A stretch of 13,543 nucleotides of DNA from NCBI GenBank assembly GCA_900550785.1, contig URTL01000044.1, positions 1 through 13,543 of the forward strand, in the 5' to 3' direction. The DNA is from an uncultured Collinsella sp. (GTDB lineage: Bacteria; Actinomycetota; Coriobacteriia; Coriobacteriales; Coriobacteriaceae). The notes under the pieces were generated by a model. That model worked only from the letters and a program-made list of their open reading frames with translations, was not told where the DNA came from and made no database searches. Made by a program: the position numbers and the translations under genes. Positions 6,729 through 13,543 of this stretch are shown piece after piece. Every line of letters starts with the position of its first letter. The first letter of the stretch is position 1.

Positions 6729-6768
6729 ATACCAGTTGGTCCTACCGACAAAAGAAAGGGGAGAGAAC

Positions 6769-7725
6769 GTGAACAACTTTCTACGTTTGATTGGAAGGCG
6801 TCTCGTGGCGCTGCCGATCATGGCATTGGGCGTCACCGTCCTGGTGTTCTTCCTTATGTCGTTCTCCAAGACCGACCCCGCCTATACGGCGTTGGGTGAC
6901 GGTGCCTCGCCCGAGGCGGTTGCCGAGTACCATGAGAAGTATGGTCTGGACGACCCCTGGCCCGTGCGCTACGTGCGCTACATGGGCGATCTGATCCATG
7001 GTGACATGGGCACCTATGGTGCTGCTCGCAACTCTGTTGCCAAGCGCATCTCCACGGCCCTGCCCGTCACGATGCAGCTGACCTTCATCGGTCTAGCCAT
7101 CGGCGCGGTCGTCTCGTTTTTGCTCGGCGTCATCGCGGCACTGTATCGCGATAAATGGCCGGACCAAGTGATCCGCGTCTTCTCCATCGCCGGCTTGGCA
7201 ACCCCGTCGTTCTGGCTTGCCGTTCTGTTGATCCTGCTGTTCTCTTCCTACCTTAAGGTGCTCCCGGCGTCCGGTGCTCTGCCTCACTTCACCACCAACC
7301 CGGCTGGCTATCTGGGACGTATGATCATGCCCGCTATCGCTCTGGCATTCCCGCTGACGGGCCAGATGACTCGTATCGTGCGTACGGCCATGGTCGAGGA
7401 GCTCGATAAGGACTATGTCCGTATGGCCCGCGGCGCCGGCGTTCCCGAGAAGGTCGTCGTCGGCATCAACGTTTTGCGCAACGCGCTGATCACCCCGGTC
7501 ACCACCCTCGGTCTTAAGATCGGCTACCTCATGGGCGGCGCCGTCGTCATCGAGGTCATCTTCAACCTCCCCGGCATGGGTACTGCGATTCTGCAGGGCG
7601 TTCAGGGCAACGAGGCGAACCTGGTTCAGGGCGTCGTCATCGTCGTTGCTCTTGCCTTCATCATCATCAACATCGTGGTTGACATGCTCTACCTGCTCAT
7701 CAACCCGCGCATCAGGACGGTGTAG
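6769..7725 (+). CDS. ABC importer permease, DppB/OppB type
   Basis: This 318-residue membrane protein forms one half of the importer channel. It has an N-terminal helix after a short basic start (NNFLRLIGRRL), then a family-typical external segment (YHEKYGLDDPWPVRYVRYMGDL), and about five further helices. The ATPase-coupling EAA loop is clear at EELDKDYVRMARGAGVPEKV, followed by the VLRNALITPV helix and the NLPGMG motif. GTG 6769 was chosen because GGGGAG (6758-6763) is 5 bases upstream. An upstream TTG at 6736 would add a hydrophilic extension over the ribosome binding site. The stop lies 3 bases before the next ATG, so translation is probably coupled. Confidence 0.9.
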   Translation: MNNFLRLIGRRLVALPIMALGVTVLVFFLMSFSKTDPAYTALGDGASPEAVAEYHEKYGLDDPWPVRYVRYMGDLIHGDMGTYGAARNSVAKRISTALPVTMQLTFIGLAIGAVVSFLLGVIAALYRDKWPDQVIRVFSIAGLATPSFWLAVLLILLFSSYLKVLPASGALPHFTTNPAGYLGRMIMPAIALAFPLTGQMTRIVRTAMVEELDKDYVRMARGAGVPEKVVVGINVLRNALITPVTTLGLKIGYLMGGAVVIEVIFNLPGMGTAILQGVQGNEANLVQGVVIVVALAFIIINIVVDMLYLLINPRIRTV

Positions 7726-7728
7726 ATT

Positions 7729-9744
7729 ATGGTAAAGATTCGAGAGAAGCAAACCGAGCAGCTCGAGAAGGCTGCCTCCAAGGGGCTCAAGCTCGGTGGC
7801 TGGAAGAAGATGACGCTGTCTTCTAAGATTGCCGCCGTCGTGCTGGTGCTGGTCGCCCTGACTGCGATTTTGGCGCCCCTTCTTGCCCCCTATAGCCCGG
7901 TCGAGATCTTTACGGCTCGCCAGGCTCCCGGCAACGGATTTATCTTCGGTACCGACGATAAGGGCCGCGACATTCTGTCGCGTATGCTCTACGGTGGTCG
8001 TTACTCGCTGATTATCGGCTTTGGTGCTACCGCCATGGCTTTGGTCTGTGGTTCCGTTGTCGGCGCTCTTGCAGCGGTTTCGCGCAAGTCTATCTCTGAG
8101 GCGATCATGCGTATCCTGGACATCATCATGTCCATCCCGGGTATCGCCCTCGCAGCCGTTTTCGTCTCCATCCTGGGCAATTCCGTGCCGTCGATCATTT
8201 TCGCCATCGGCTTTATGTACACTCCGCAGATCGCCCGTATCGTGCGCGCCAACATCGTGTCCGAGTACGGTGAGGACTATGTCCGCGCGGTCATCGTGTC
8301 CGGCGCCAAGGCTCCGTGGATTCTGATCAAGCATGTTCTGCGCAACTGCATCGCTCCGATCATGGTCTTCACCGTTACCCTGGTCGCAGACGCCATCATC
8401 TTCGAGGCCTCGCTGACCTTCATCGGCGCTGGTATCCAGGAGCCTACCGCTACCTGGGGCAACATCCTCGCCGACGCCCGCGGCGGCGTGCTCGCTGGCC
8501 GTTGGTGGCAGGCACTGTTCCCGGGCCTGGCCATTATGATCACCTGCCTGGCGCTCAACATCCTCTCCGAGGGCATTACCGACGCCATGGCCGCTGCTCC
8601 CTCCGCTGCCCTGGATCCTACCGATTCCTCCAAGCGTCGCGAGGCCGACCTGCTGGTCTCCGACCCCGTTCGCGCCTACAAGGAGCAGGCTCAGTCCCTG
8701 TCCGCCCGTCTTGGCGCCCTGCGCGATGTCGAGCTCAAGCGTAACGACCGCCATGTGCCCGACGAGTCCGTTGAGCCGATTCTTTCGGTCCGCGATTTCT
8801 GCATCCAGTTTGAGCATCACGGTGATATCAACGTCGTCGACCATGTCAACTTTGACGTCCGTCCTGGTCAGACCATGGGCCTGGTGGGCGAGTCCGGTTG
8901 CGGTAAGTCCATCACCACGCTGGCCATCATGGGCCTGACCGATGAGGACGAGCACCTTTCCGGCGAGGTCCTCTGGGAGGGCCGTGACCTGCTCAAGATG
9001 AGCAAGAAGGAGTGGTTCGGCCTGCGCGGTACCGATATCGCCATGGTCTATCAGGACGCCCTGTCCTCGCTCAACCCCTCTATGCTCATCTCTGCCCAGA
9101 TGAAGCAGCTCACCAAGCGCGGCGGCACCCGTAGCGCCGAGGAGCTCCTGGAGCTCGTGGGCCTCGACCCCAAGCGTACGCTCGAGAGCTATCCGCACGA
9201 GCTTTCCGGTGGTCAGCGTCAGCGCGTTCTGATCGCTATGGCCCTTACCCGCGACCCCAAGCTGGTCATCTGCGACGAGCCCACGACCGCTCTGGACGTT
9301 ACGGTCCAGAAGCAGGTCATCAAGCTGCTCAACGACCTTCAGGCCAAGCTCGGCTTTGCCATGATCTTCGTTTCGCACGACCTGGCTCTGGTCGCCGAGG
9401 TTGCCCATAACATCACGGTTATGTACGCCGGCCAGGTTATCGAGCAGGCGCCCACCAAGGAGCTGCTCACCAACCCGATTCACGAGTACACCCGCGGCCT
9501 TCTGGGTTCCGTCCTGTCCATCGAGAGCGGTTCGGGCCGCCTGCACCAGGTGCCCGGCGCCGTTCCGAGCCCGCGCGATTTCCCCAAGGGCGATCGCTTC
9601 GCGCCCCGCTCGAGCCATCCGCGCATTGGCCTGGACACCCGTCCGGTCTTCAAGCGCGTGCCCGGCACCGAGCACTTCTATTCCGAGCTCCCCGATGAGG
9701 TGCTCAAGGCAAATGGTTTGACCCCTCACGCGGAGGTGATGTAG
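7729..9744 (+). CDS. ABC importer permease fused to ATPase (DppC-DppD type)
   Basis: A single 671-residue chain joins the second permease and the first ATPase of the importer. Residues 1-285 are DppC-like: a first helix around 34-53, GTDDKGRDILSRMLYGGR (74-91), and the EAA loop EYGEDYVRAVIVSGAKAP (179-196). A charged linker of about 60 residues follows. The nucleotide-binding domain has Walker A GESGCGKS (387-394), Q-loop YQD (441-443), signature LSGGQ (492-496), Walker B LVICDEP (512-518) and switch H550. The C-terminal oligopeptide-transporter extension (about 600-640) reads PKGDRFAPRSSHP, where many homologues have GC-x-F-x-x-RC, so both cysteines are absent. Permease/ATPase fusions are known in this transporter family. 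The frame is continuous, so this is a true fusion. Confidence 0.9.
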   Translation: MVKIREKQTEQLEKAASKGLKLGGWKKMTLSSKIAAVVLVLVALTAILAPLLAPYSPVEIFTARQAPGNGFIFGTDDKGRDILSRMLYGGRYSLIIGFGATAMALVCGSVVGALAAVSRKSISEAIMRILDIIMSIPGIALAAVFVSILGNSVPSIIFAIGFMYTPQIARIVRANIVSEYGEDYVRAVIVSGAKAPWILIKHVLRNCIAPIMVFTVTLVADAIIFEASLTFIGAGIQEPTATWGNILADARGGVLAGRWWQALFPGLAIMITCLALNILSEGITDAMAAAPSAALDPTDSSKRREADLLVSDPVRAYKEQAQSLSARLGALRDVELKRNDRHVPDESVEPILSVRDFCIQFEHHGDINVVDHVNFDVRPGQTMGLVGESGCGKSITTLAIMGLTDEDEHLSGEVLWEGRDLLKMSKKEWFGLRGTDIAMVYQDALSSLNPSMLISAQMKQLTKRGGTRSAEELLELVGLDPKRTLESYPHELSGGQRQRVLIAMALTRDPKLVICDEPTTALDVTVQKQVIKLLNDLQAKLGFAMIFVSHDLALVAEVAHNITVMYAGQVIEQAPTKELLTNPIHEYTRGLLGSVLSIESGSGRLHQVPGAVPSPRDFPKGDRFAPRSSHPRIGLDTRPVFKRVPGTEHFYSELPDEVLKANGLTPHAEVM

Positions 9745-10572
9745 ATGAGCGAGACCGCAGTCAACGGCGTCGAGCCGATCATCTTCCTTGATGACGTCCA
9801 CGTCACCTTTAGGACCCGTACCGGCTCGATTCTGCACCCCAACCTGGTTCACGCCGTCCAGGGTGTAACGATTAAGCTCATGCCCGGCCAGACGATCGGC
9901 ATCGTCGGCGAGTCCGGTTGCGGAAAGTCAACCACCGCCAACGTCATGTGCGGCCTGCAGGCCCCCACGAGCGGCAAGGTCTACTTTAAGGGCAAGGACG
10001 TTACCAAGCGTACCGCCGAGGACCGTCGCCACATGGGTCGCGTCATCTCGGTCGTGTTCCAGAACCCGGCCACGGCGCTCAATCCCCGCATGGTCGTTCG
10101 CGAGCAACTGCTCGACCCCATGCGCGTCCACAACCTGGGTACCGAGGCCGAGCAGGAGAAGCGCGTCAAGGAGCTCTTGGAGCTCACCGGTCTGCCCAGC
10201 TCCGCCGCCGAGGTTCTTCCCGGCCAGCTTTCGGGCGGCCAGCGCCAGCGCGTGGCAATTGCCCGTGCCCTGTCGCTGAACCCCGATGCCATCATCGCCG
10301 ACGAGCCCACCTCGGCTCTGGACGTTTCGGTCCGCGCGCAGATTCTGAACCTGCTGACCGACCTTAAGAAGGAGCTCGGCCTGGCCATGGTGTTCATTAG
10401 CCATGACATCCAGACGGTCCGCTATATCTCTGACGACATCATCGTTATGAATGGCGGCAAGATCGTCGAGCAGGGCGAGGCCAAGCAGGTCTTCCAGCAC
10501 CCTCAGGACCCCTACACCAAGATGCTGCTCGGCGCTGCGCCGTCGCTGCTGCATCCCAAGCTCGGCGAGTAG
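9745..10572 (+). CDS. ABC importer ATPase, DppF/OppF type
   Basis: This is the second ATPase of the importer (275 aa), which should pair with the ATPase half of the fusion protein. It shows Walker A GESGCGKST (55-63), Q-loop Q106 in VVFQNP, signature LSGGQRQRV (162-170), Walker B IIADEPTSALD (183-193) and switch H220. It ends just after AAPSLLHPKLGE, without the cysteine-containing oligopeptide tail that longer OppF/DppF proteins have, so it is at the short end of the family. ATG 9745 follows the TAG of the fusion gene directly. A very strong ribosome binding site, GGAGGTGAT (9732-9740), lies inside the end of that gene. Confidence 0.92.
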   Translation: MSETAVNGVEPIIFLDDVHVTFRTRTGSILHPNLVHAVQGVTIKLMPGQTIGIVGESGCGKSTTANVMCGLQAPTSGKVYFKGKDVTKRTAEDRRHMGRVISVVFQNPATALNPRMVVREQLLDPMRVHNLGTEAEQEKRVKELLELTGLPSSAAEVLPGQLSGGQRQRVAIARALSLNPDAIIADEPTSALDVSVRAQILNLLTDLKKELGLAMVFISHDIQTVRYISDDIIVMNGGKIVEQGEAKQVFQHPQDPYTKMLLGAAPSLLHPKLGE

Positions 10573-10588
10573 CCTCGCTTTCCCTCCC

Positions 10589-10616
10589 GTGCGCCCGGTT
10601 CCCTTGCCGGGCGCAC
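10589..10616 (+). promoter_or_regulatory. Intercistronic hairpin between transporter and esterase genes
   Basis: GTGCGCCCGG (10589-10598) pairs perfectly with CCGGGCGCAC (10607-10616) around an 8-nt loop. This very GC-rich 10-bp stem lies 16 bases after the ATPase stop. There is no T-run, so it looks like an mRNA-stabilising or partial-termination element that sets the esterase and aldolase genes apart from the transporter. Confidence 0.5.
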
Positions 10617-10652
10617 CTCCGTTGCGATTTCGAAAGGTTGGGTTCACGAGCC

Positions 10653-11630
10653 ATGCCAAGTGCTCAGGAGCTACAACAGCAATTTGGTGAATATCGAGGC
10701 GCCATGCCCCGTCCATCAGATTTCGATCTCTTTTGGAAGGATCGCATGGCCGAGGCTGACGCCGTCGGGCTTGACTATGCGATCGAGGCGGCATCGGTCA
10801 CCGATGCCGTGACCTGCCAACTTTTCGATCTCTGGTATACCGGCATGTGTGGCGCTCGCCTGCACGCCAAGTACCTTAAACCTGTCTCGGACGAGCCCAT
10901 GCCATTGGTACTTCAGTTCCATGGATATCCAGGTGCGAGTCGCAGCTGGTTTGAGCAGGCATCGTTTGCGGGCATGGGCATGGCGCTCATTGCTCTCGAT
11001 TGTCCTGGTCAAGGAGGTCCGTCCGAGGACATTGGCGGATTTGAGGGCACAACGGTCGCGGGCCATATCGTCGCCGGTATCGACGGTGACCCGGCCAACC
11101 TCTACTATGTCCGCTTGCACCAAGATATTCGCATTCTGTGCCGTATTGTTCGCGAGCTCGAGGGCATCGATCTTGCCCGTGTGTTTGTGAACGGCGCGTC
11201 GCAGGGCGGCGGTTTGGGTATAGCGACCTGTGCGCTTAACAGCGAGCTTATCAATCGCGCCGCCATCCTCTATCCCTTCCTGTCGGATTTCCGCCTGGTC
11301 TGGGATTTGGATGCCGACGACATCGCCTACGAGGGCCTGCGCTATTGGTCTCGCTGGTTTGACGAGGACTCGACTCGTATCGACGAAGCCTATGCCAAGC
11401 TGGCGTACTTCGATTCCAAGAACTTTGCCCCCATGGTCAAATGCCCCGTGCTGTTTGGCACGGGCACAGCCGATATCGTCTGCCCTCCGGCGACGCAGTT
11501 TGCGGTCTACAACAACCTGACCTGTGAAAAGCGTCATGAGTTCTTTGAAGGTTTTGGCCACGAGGAGATTCAGGACTTTGATGATCTGATCATTCCGTTT
11601 TTCTGCGAGGGAGGGGAGGCTCATGTCTAA
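10653..11630 (+). CDS. AXE1/cephalosporin-C deacetylase family carbohydrate O-deacetylase (active form)
   Basis: This 325-residue alpha/beta hydrolase belongs to the acetyl xylan esterase (AXE1) family, which removes acetyl groups from sugars. The N terminus (EYRGAMPRPSDFDLFW, 13-28) is typical. QFHGYPG (88-94) and CPGQGGPSED (117-126) form the oxyanion region. The nucleophile is S183 in GASQGG (181-186), the acid is D274 in GTADIVCPP, and the base is H303 in FGHEE. No signal peptide is seen, so it probably acts in the cytoplasm on imported sugar. ATG 10653 fits the family start, but the purine run AAAGG (10633-10637) is 15 bases away, so initiation may be weak. A TTG at 10638 is unlikely. 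The 3' end overlaps the next gene by 8 bases. By context I infer O-acetylated sialic acid or a similar sugar as substrate; other acetylated sugars remain possible. Confidence 0.88.
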   Translation: MPSAQELQQQFGEYRGAMPRPSDFDLFWKDRMAEADAVGLDYAIEAASVTDAVTCQLFDLWYTGMCGARLHAKYLKPVSDEPMPLVLQFHGYPGASRSWFEQASFAGMGMALIALDCPGQGGPSEDIGGFEGTTVAGHIVAGIDGDPANLYYVRLHQDIRILCRIVRELEGIDLARVFVNGASQGGGLGIATCALNSELINRAAILYPFLSDFRLVWDLDADDIAYEGLRYWSRWFDEDSTRIDEAYAKLAYFDSKNFAPMVKCPVLFGTGTADIVCPPATQFAVYNNLTCEKRHEFFEGFGHEEIQDFDDLIIPFFCEGGEAHV

Positions 11631-12474
11631 GTGCGAGAGCAATATCGATGAGTTGATTGTCCCCGAGCTTGCGGGGATTCCTGGGACGGTTTCGTCAAGG
11701 CTCTCTGATTTCCGGGATTGGCGCGGCGATGCTTCTGTGGATGTTTCCGAGTTGGAGACAGCCGCTTCGGACCTTGAGGTTTGCGGGCTGACCGTTACGG
11801 CGATTGATTTCGCAAATCCGTGCGCGCGCTACTCCGAGGTTTCCTTTGAGCTCGGCGGGTATGTCGTGCACGGCCGTTTGATTGAGCCCTCTGGTTGCGC
11901 CCGAAGATCCGAGCTTGTTCCGCTGTGTCTGATGTTCCATGACATCGACCGACCCGTGCGGGGATGGCATCACATGACGCGGTTTGCCGCCATGGGATAT
12001 GCCGTGCTTGCGCTGGACGATGAGACTATTGGATCCAGCGATCTGCAGCAGGGGATTACCTCGCCTGCTTTTGTCGAGCGTGTCCGTTGGGGCTGCGCGT
12101 TGGCGAAGGTTGCGCGCAACCTTGATGGCATGGATCCCGACCGCATCTTTGCATGGGGCGAGGGCCTTGGCGGCGGTGTCGCGCTGGCGGTTTCTGCTCT
12201 GGACGAGCGGGGCCTTGCCTGCACGGCGCTTGCCAATCCGCTTCCCAGCGGTCTCGAGACGCTGTCGCCTCGGGTTCGTGGCTCGGTGCTCATGGGCACA
12301 TCGCTCATGGATACCGTGAGTGATCCCAAGGGCCAGTTTGCCGTATTCAACGGTCTTGAGTGTGACCGGAGGCATATCATCTATGCCAAATACGCTCACG
12401 AGCGCATCAATGCGTTCGAAAACGAAGTCGTCGACTTCTTTAACCAAACGTTCTATCCGTGTTCTTTGGCCTAG
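11623..12474 (+). CDS. AXE1-like paralogue lacking the catalytic serine (probable pseudoenzyme)
   Basis: This 283-residue protein aligns with the upstream esterase over its core. FMFHDIDRPVRGWHHM-like residues 104-118 correspond to FHGYPGASRSWFEQ. AVLALDD (127-133) matches ALIALDC. IFAWGEGLGGG (175-185) matches VFVNGASQGGG. GTSLMDTVSDPKGQFAVFNGL matches the Asp region and YAHERINAF the His region. The nucleophile position is Gly181 (codon GGC at 12163-12165) instead of Ser. The oxyanion PGQGG is replaced by ETIGS. D230 and H259 remain. The frame is intact and a strong GGGGAGG (11613-11619) lies 3 bases before ATG 11623, so it looks like a maintained protein, not a decaying gene. It may partner or regulate the active esterase, or bind sugar. 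Hydrolysis by the usual mechanism is not expected. Confidence 0.82.
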   Translation: MSKCESNIDELIVPELAGIPGTVSSRLSDFRDWRGDASVDVSELETAASDLEVCGLTVTAIDFANPCARYSEVSFELGGYVVHGRLIEPSGCARRSELVPLCLMFHDIDRPVRGWHHMTRFAAMGYAVLALDDETIGSSDLQQGITSPAFVERVRWGCALAKVARNLDGMDPDRIFAWGEGLGGGVALAVSALDERGLACTALANPLPSGLETLSPRVRGSVLMGTSLMDTVSDPKGQFAVFNGLECDRRHIIYAKYAHERINAFENEVVDFFNQTFYPCSLA

Positions 12475-12500
12475 GCGGCCTGGACACTGCCAACAAGAGT

Positions 12501-12519
12501 GGGCGGCATAGGGCCGCCC
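12501..12519 (+). promoter_or_regulatory. Intercistronic GC hairpin before the aldolase gene
   Basis: GGGCGGC (12501-12507) pairs with GCCGCCC (12513-12519) around ATAGG. No T-run follows. It sits between the pseudo-esterase stop and the aldolase ribosome binding site and ends 11 bases before AAGGAG, so it may protect or process the mRNA at this boundary. Confidence 0.45.
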
Positions 12520-12542
12520 GCCAGACAACTAAGGAGATTCTT

Positions 12543-13463
12543 GTGGCAACTCAGAAATTCACCGGCGTTATCCCTCCCGTCGTTGTTCCCGATACCGAAG
12601 ACCACCAGCTCGATGTTGCCTCCTTTGAGCGCAGCATCAACCGCATGATCGATGCCGGCGTTGATGGCCTGTTCTTCCTGGGCTCTTCGGGCGAGGTCGT
12701 CTTCTCCACCGACGAGCGCCGTCGCCAGATTGTCGCCGAGGCCGTGCGCATCGTCGACCACCGCGTTCCCGTTCTGGTCGGCATCATCGACACCGAGACC
12801 GAGCGCATGATCGAGCACGGCAAGGTCGCCCAGGAGCTGGGCGCCGATGCGCTCGTCGCCACCTGCCCGTTCTATGCCCTGCAGGGCATGACCGAGGTCG
12901 AGGAGCACTTCCGCATCCTTCACGAGGAACTCGACCTGCCCATCTTCGCCTACGACATCCCCGTGTGCGTCCACACCAAGCTCCCCTGGAAGCTCCTTGC
13001 TAAGCTCGGCGCCGAGGGCGTCCTGGCTGGCGTCAAGGATTCCTCGGGCGATGACATCTCGTTCCGCTACCTCATTCAGGAGAACGAGAAGAACGGCCAT
13101 CCGATGAGCATCCTTACCGGCCATGAGGTCGTCGTCGACGGTGCCTATCTCGGTGGCGCCGACGGTTCCGTTCCGGGCCTCGCCAACGTTGAGCCCGAGG
13201 GCTACGTTCGTCAGTGGAAGGCCGCTCAGGCTGGTGACTGGGCTACCGTCAAGGCCGAGCAGGATCGCCTCAATGAGATTTCGCACATCTGGGATGTCAC
13301 CTCGGGCGTCCAGGGCTATGCCGGTGGCGTCGGCGCCTTCAAGACCGCTATGAACCTCATGGGCATCTTCGACAGCCCGACCATGCCGCGCCCGGTGAAG
13401 GCCATGACCGGTGAGAACGTCGAGGCGATTCGCAAGGTCCTCCAGGACAACGGTCTCCTTTAA
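12543..13463 (+). CDS. Dihydrodipicolinate synthase/N-acetylneuraminate lyase family aldolase
   Basis: This 306-residue (beta/alpha)8 barrel enzyme forms a Schiff base with a 2-keto acid, usually pyruvate. Key parts are GSSGEVVFST (47-56), which matches the GTTGE/GSTGE pyruvate carboxylate loop, Tyr137 in FAYDIP, the Schiff-base Lys165 in AGVKDSSGD, and GGADGSVPGLANV (204-216). GTG 12543 has AAGGAG (12531-12536) 6 bases upstream. Family members include DapA, NanA and several sugar-acid aldolases. KDSSGD and AYDIP differ from the usual YNIP pattern, so the exact substrate is uncertain. Placement after an importer and a deacetylase argues for catabolism over lysine synthesis. I favour N-acetylneuraminate lyase, with a 2-keto-3-deoxy sugar acid aldolase as the alternative. 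It is the last gene before a strong terminator. Confidence 0.82.
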   Translation: MATQKFTGVIPPVVVPDTEDHQLDVASFERSINRMIDAGVDGLFFLGSSGEVVFSTDERRRQIVAEAVRIVDHRVPVLVGIIDTETERMIEHGKVAQELGADALVATCPFYALQGMTEVEEHFRILHEELDLPIFAYDIPVCVHTKLPWKLLAKLGAEGVLAGVKDSSGDDISFRYLIQENEKNGHPMSILTGHEVVVDGAYLGGADGSVPGLANVEPEGYVRQWKAAQAGDWATVKAEQDRLNEISHIWDVTSGVQGYAGGVGAFKTAMNLMGIFDSPTMPRPVKAMTGENVEAIRKVLQDNGLL

Positions 13464-13493
13464 AGCTTTCCCAGGCACCCGACCTCGCCGTTC

Positions 13494-13537
13494 AACCGTG
13501 CGGCCATGACCCATTAGGTCAATGGCCGCACGGTTTC
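13494..13537 (+). terminator. Strong intrinsic terminator closing the operon
   Basis: AACCGTGCGGCCAT (13494-13507) pairs perfectly over 14 bp with ATGGCCGCACGGTT (13522-13535). An inner GACC/GGTC adds four pairs past a bulged A, leaving the loop CATTA. The right arm runs into TTTCT. It lies 30 bases after the aldolase stop and marks the likely end of the transcript. The AACC/GGTT base of the stem might give weak function in the opposite direction too. Confidence 0.85.
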
Positions 13538-13543
13538 TCGGCG

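Noticed and set aside
7093..9852. Open frame of 919 codons on the minus strand
   Set aside because: It lies antisense to the permease and fused ATPase genes, which show clear family motifs. Its product is low-complexity and rich in Gly, Asp, His and Arg with no recognisable domain. It results from the strong codon bias of the real genes.
11623..12474. Second esterase as a decaying pseudogene
   Set aside because: There is no frameshift or early stop, the ribosome binding site is strong, and two catalytic residues and the fold pattern are kept. Loss of function looks specific to the nucleophile and oxyanion region.
12543..13463. DapA of lysine biosynthesis
   Set aside because: The context is a transport and deacetylation operon with no lysine genes, and the active-site segments differ from typical DapA. 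The possibility is not fully excluded.
12471..13514. Open frame of 347 codons on the minus strand
   Set aside because: It is antisense to the aldolase, extends through the terminator hairpin, and has a low-complexity product.

Overview
The window looks like chromosomal DNA of a high-GC, Gram-positive-type anaerobe, most likely a gut Coriobacteriia member such as Collinsella. This assignment is an inference. It rests on GC-rich third codon positions, an actinobacterial-style MurJ, a Tat-type lipoprotein signal on the binding protein, GTG starts, and a fused permease/ATPase of a kind seen in Actinobacteria. No rRNA, tRNA, mobile element or CRISPR array is visible. All genes lie on the + strand.

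Left part (1-4636), housekeeping. It holds the 3' end of uvrA, a hairpin that probably ends that transcript, then a tight group of ybaK (mischarged Cys-tRNA(Pro) deacylase), murJ (lipid II flippase) and uvrC (excision nuclease). The stop of murJ is followed directly by the GTG of uvrC, so the two are probably translationally coupled. UvrC has Gly at one of the four positions where its family normally carries Fe-S cysteines.

Middle (4637-4999), 363 non-coding bases. This is the most structured non-coding stretch. It holds a weak terminator-like element behind uvrC, a direct repeat, a candidate promoter with a palindrome over its -35, and then a probable leader. The leader has nested inverted repeats that can fold into a three-way junction. 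A further hairpin lies shortly before the ribosome binding site of the next gene.

Right part (5000-13463), a catabolic operon. It encodes a complete peptide/opine/nickel-type ABC importer: a lipoprotein substrate-binding protein, a permease, a second permease fused to an ATPase, and a second ATPase. Next come an AXE1/cephalosporin-C-deacetylase-type esterase with an intact Ser-Asp-His triad and an overlapping paralogue that has lost the nucleophile and oxyanion motif. Last is a Schiff-base aldolase of the dihydrodipicolinate synthase/N-acetylneuraminate lyase family. A long hairpin with a T-run (13494-13537) ends the unit, and stable hairpins also separate the modules. The combination of importer, carbohydrate O-deacetylase and lyase suggests uptake and breakdown of an O-acetylated acidic sugar. 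Sialic acid is the leading guess. The substrate is not proven by the sequence, and no nanE, nanK or sialidase gene is present.

The items most worth following up are the active/inactive esterase pair, the leader structure before the binding protein, and the unusual UvrC cysteine pattern.
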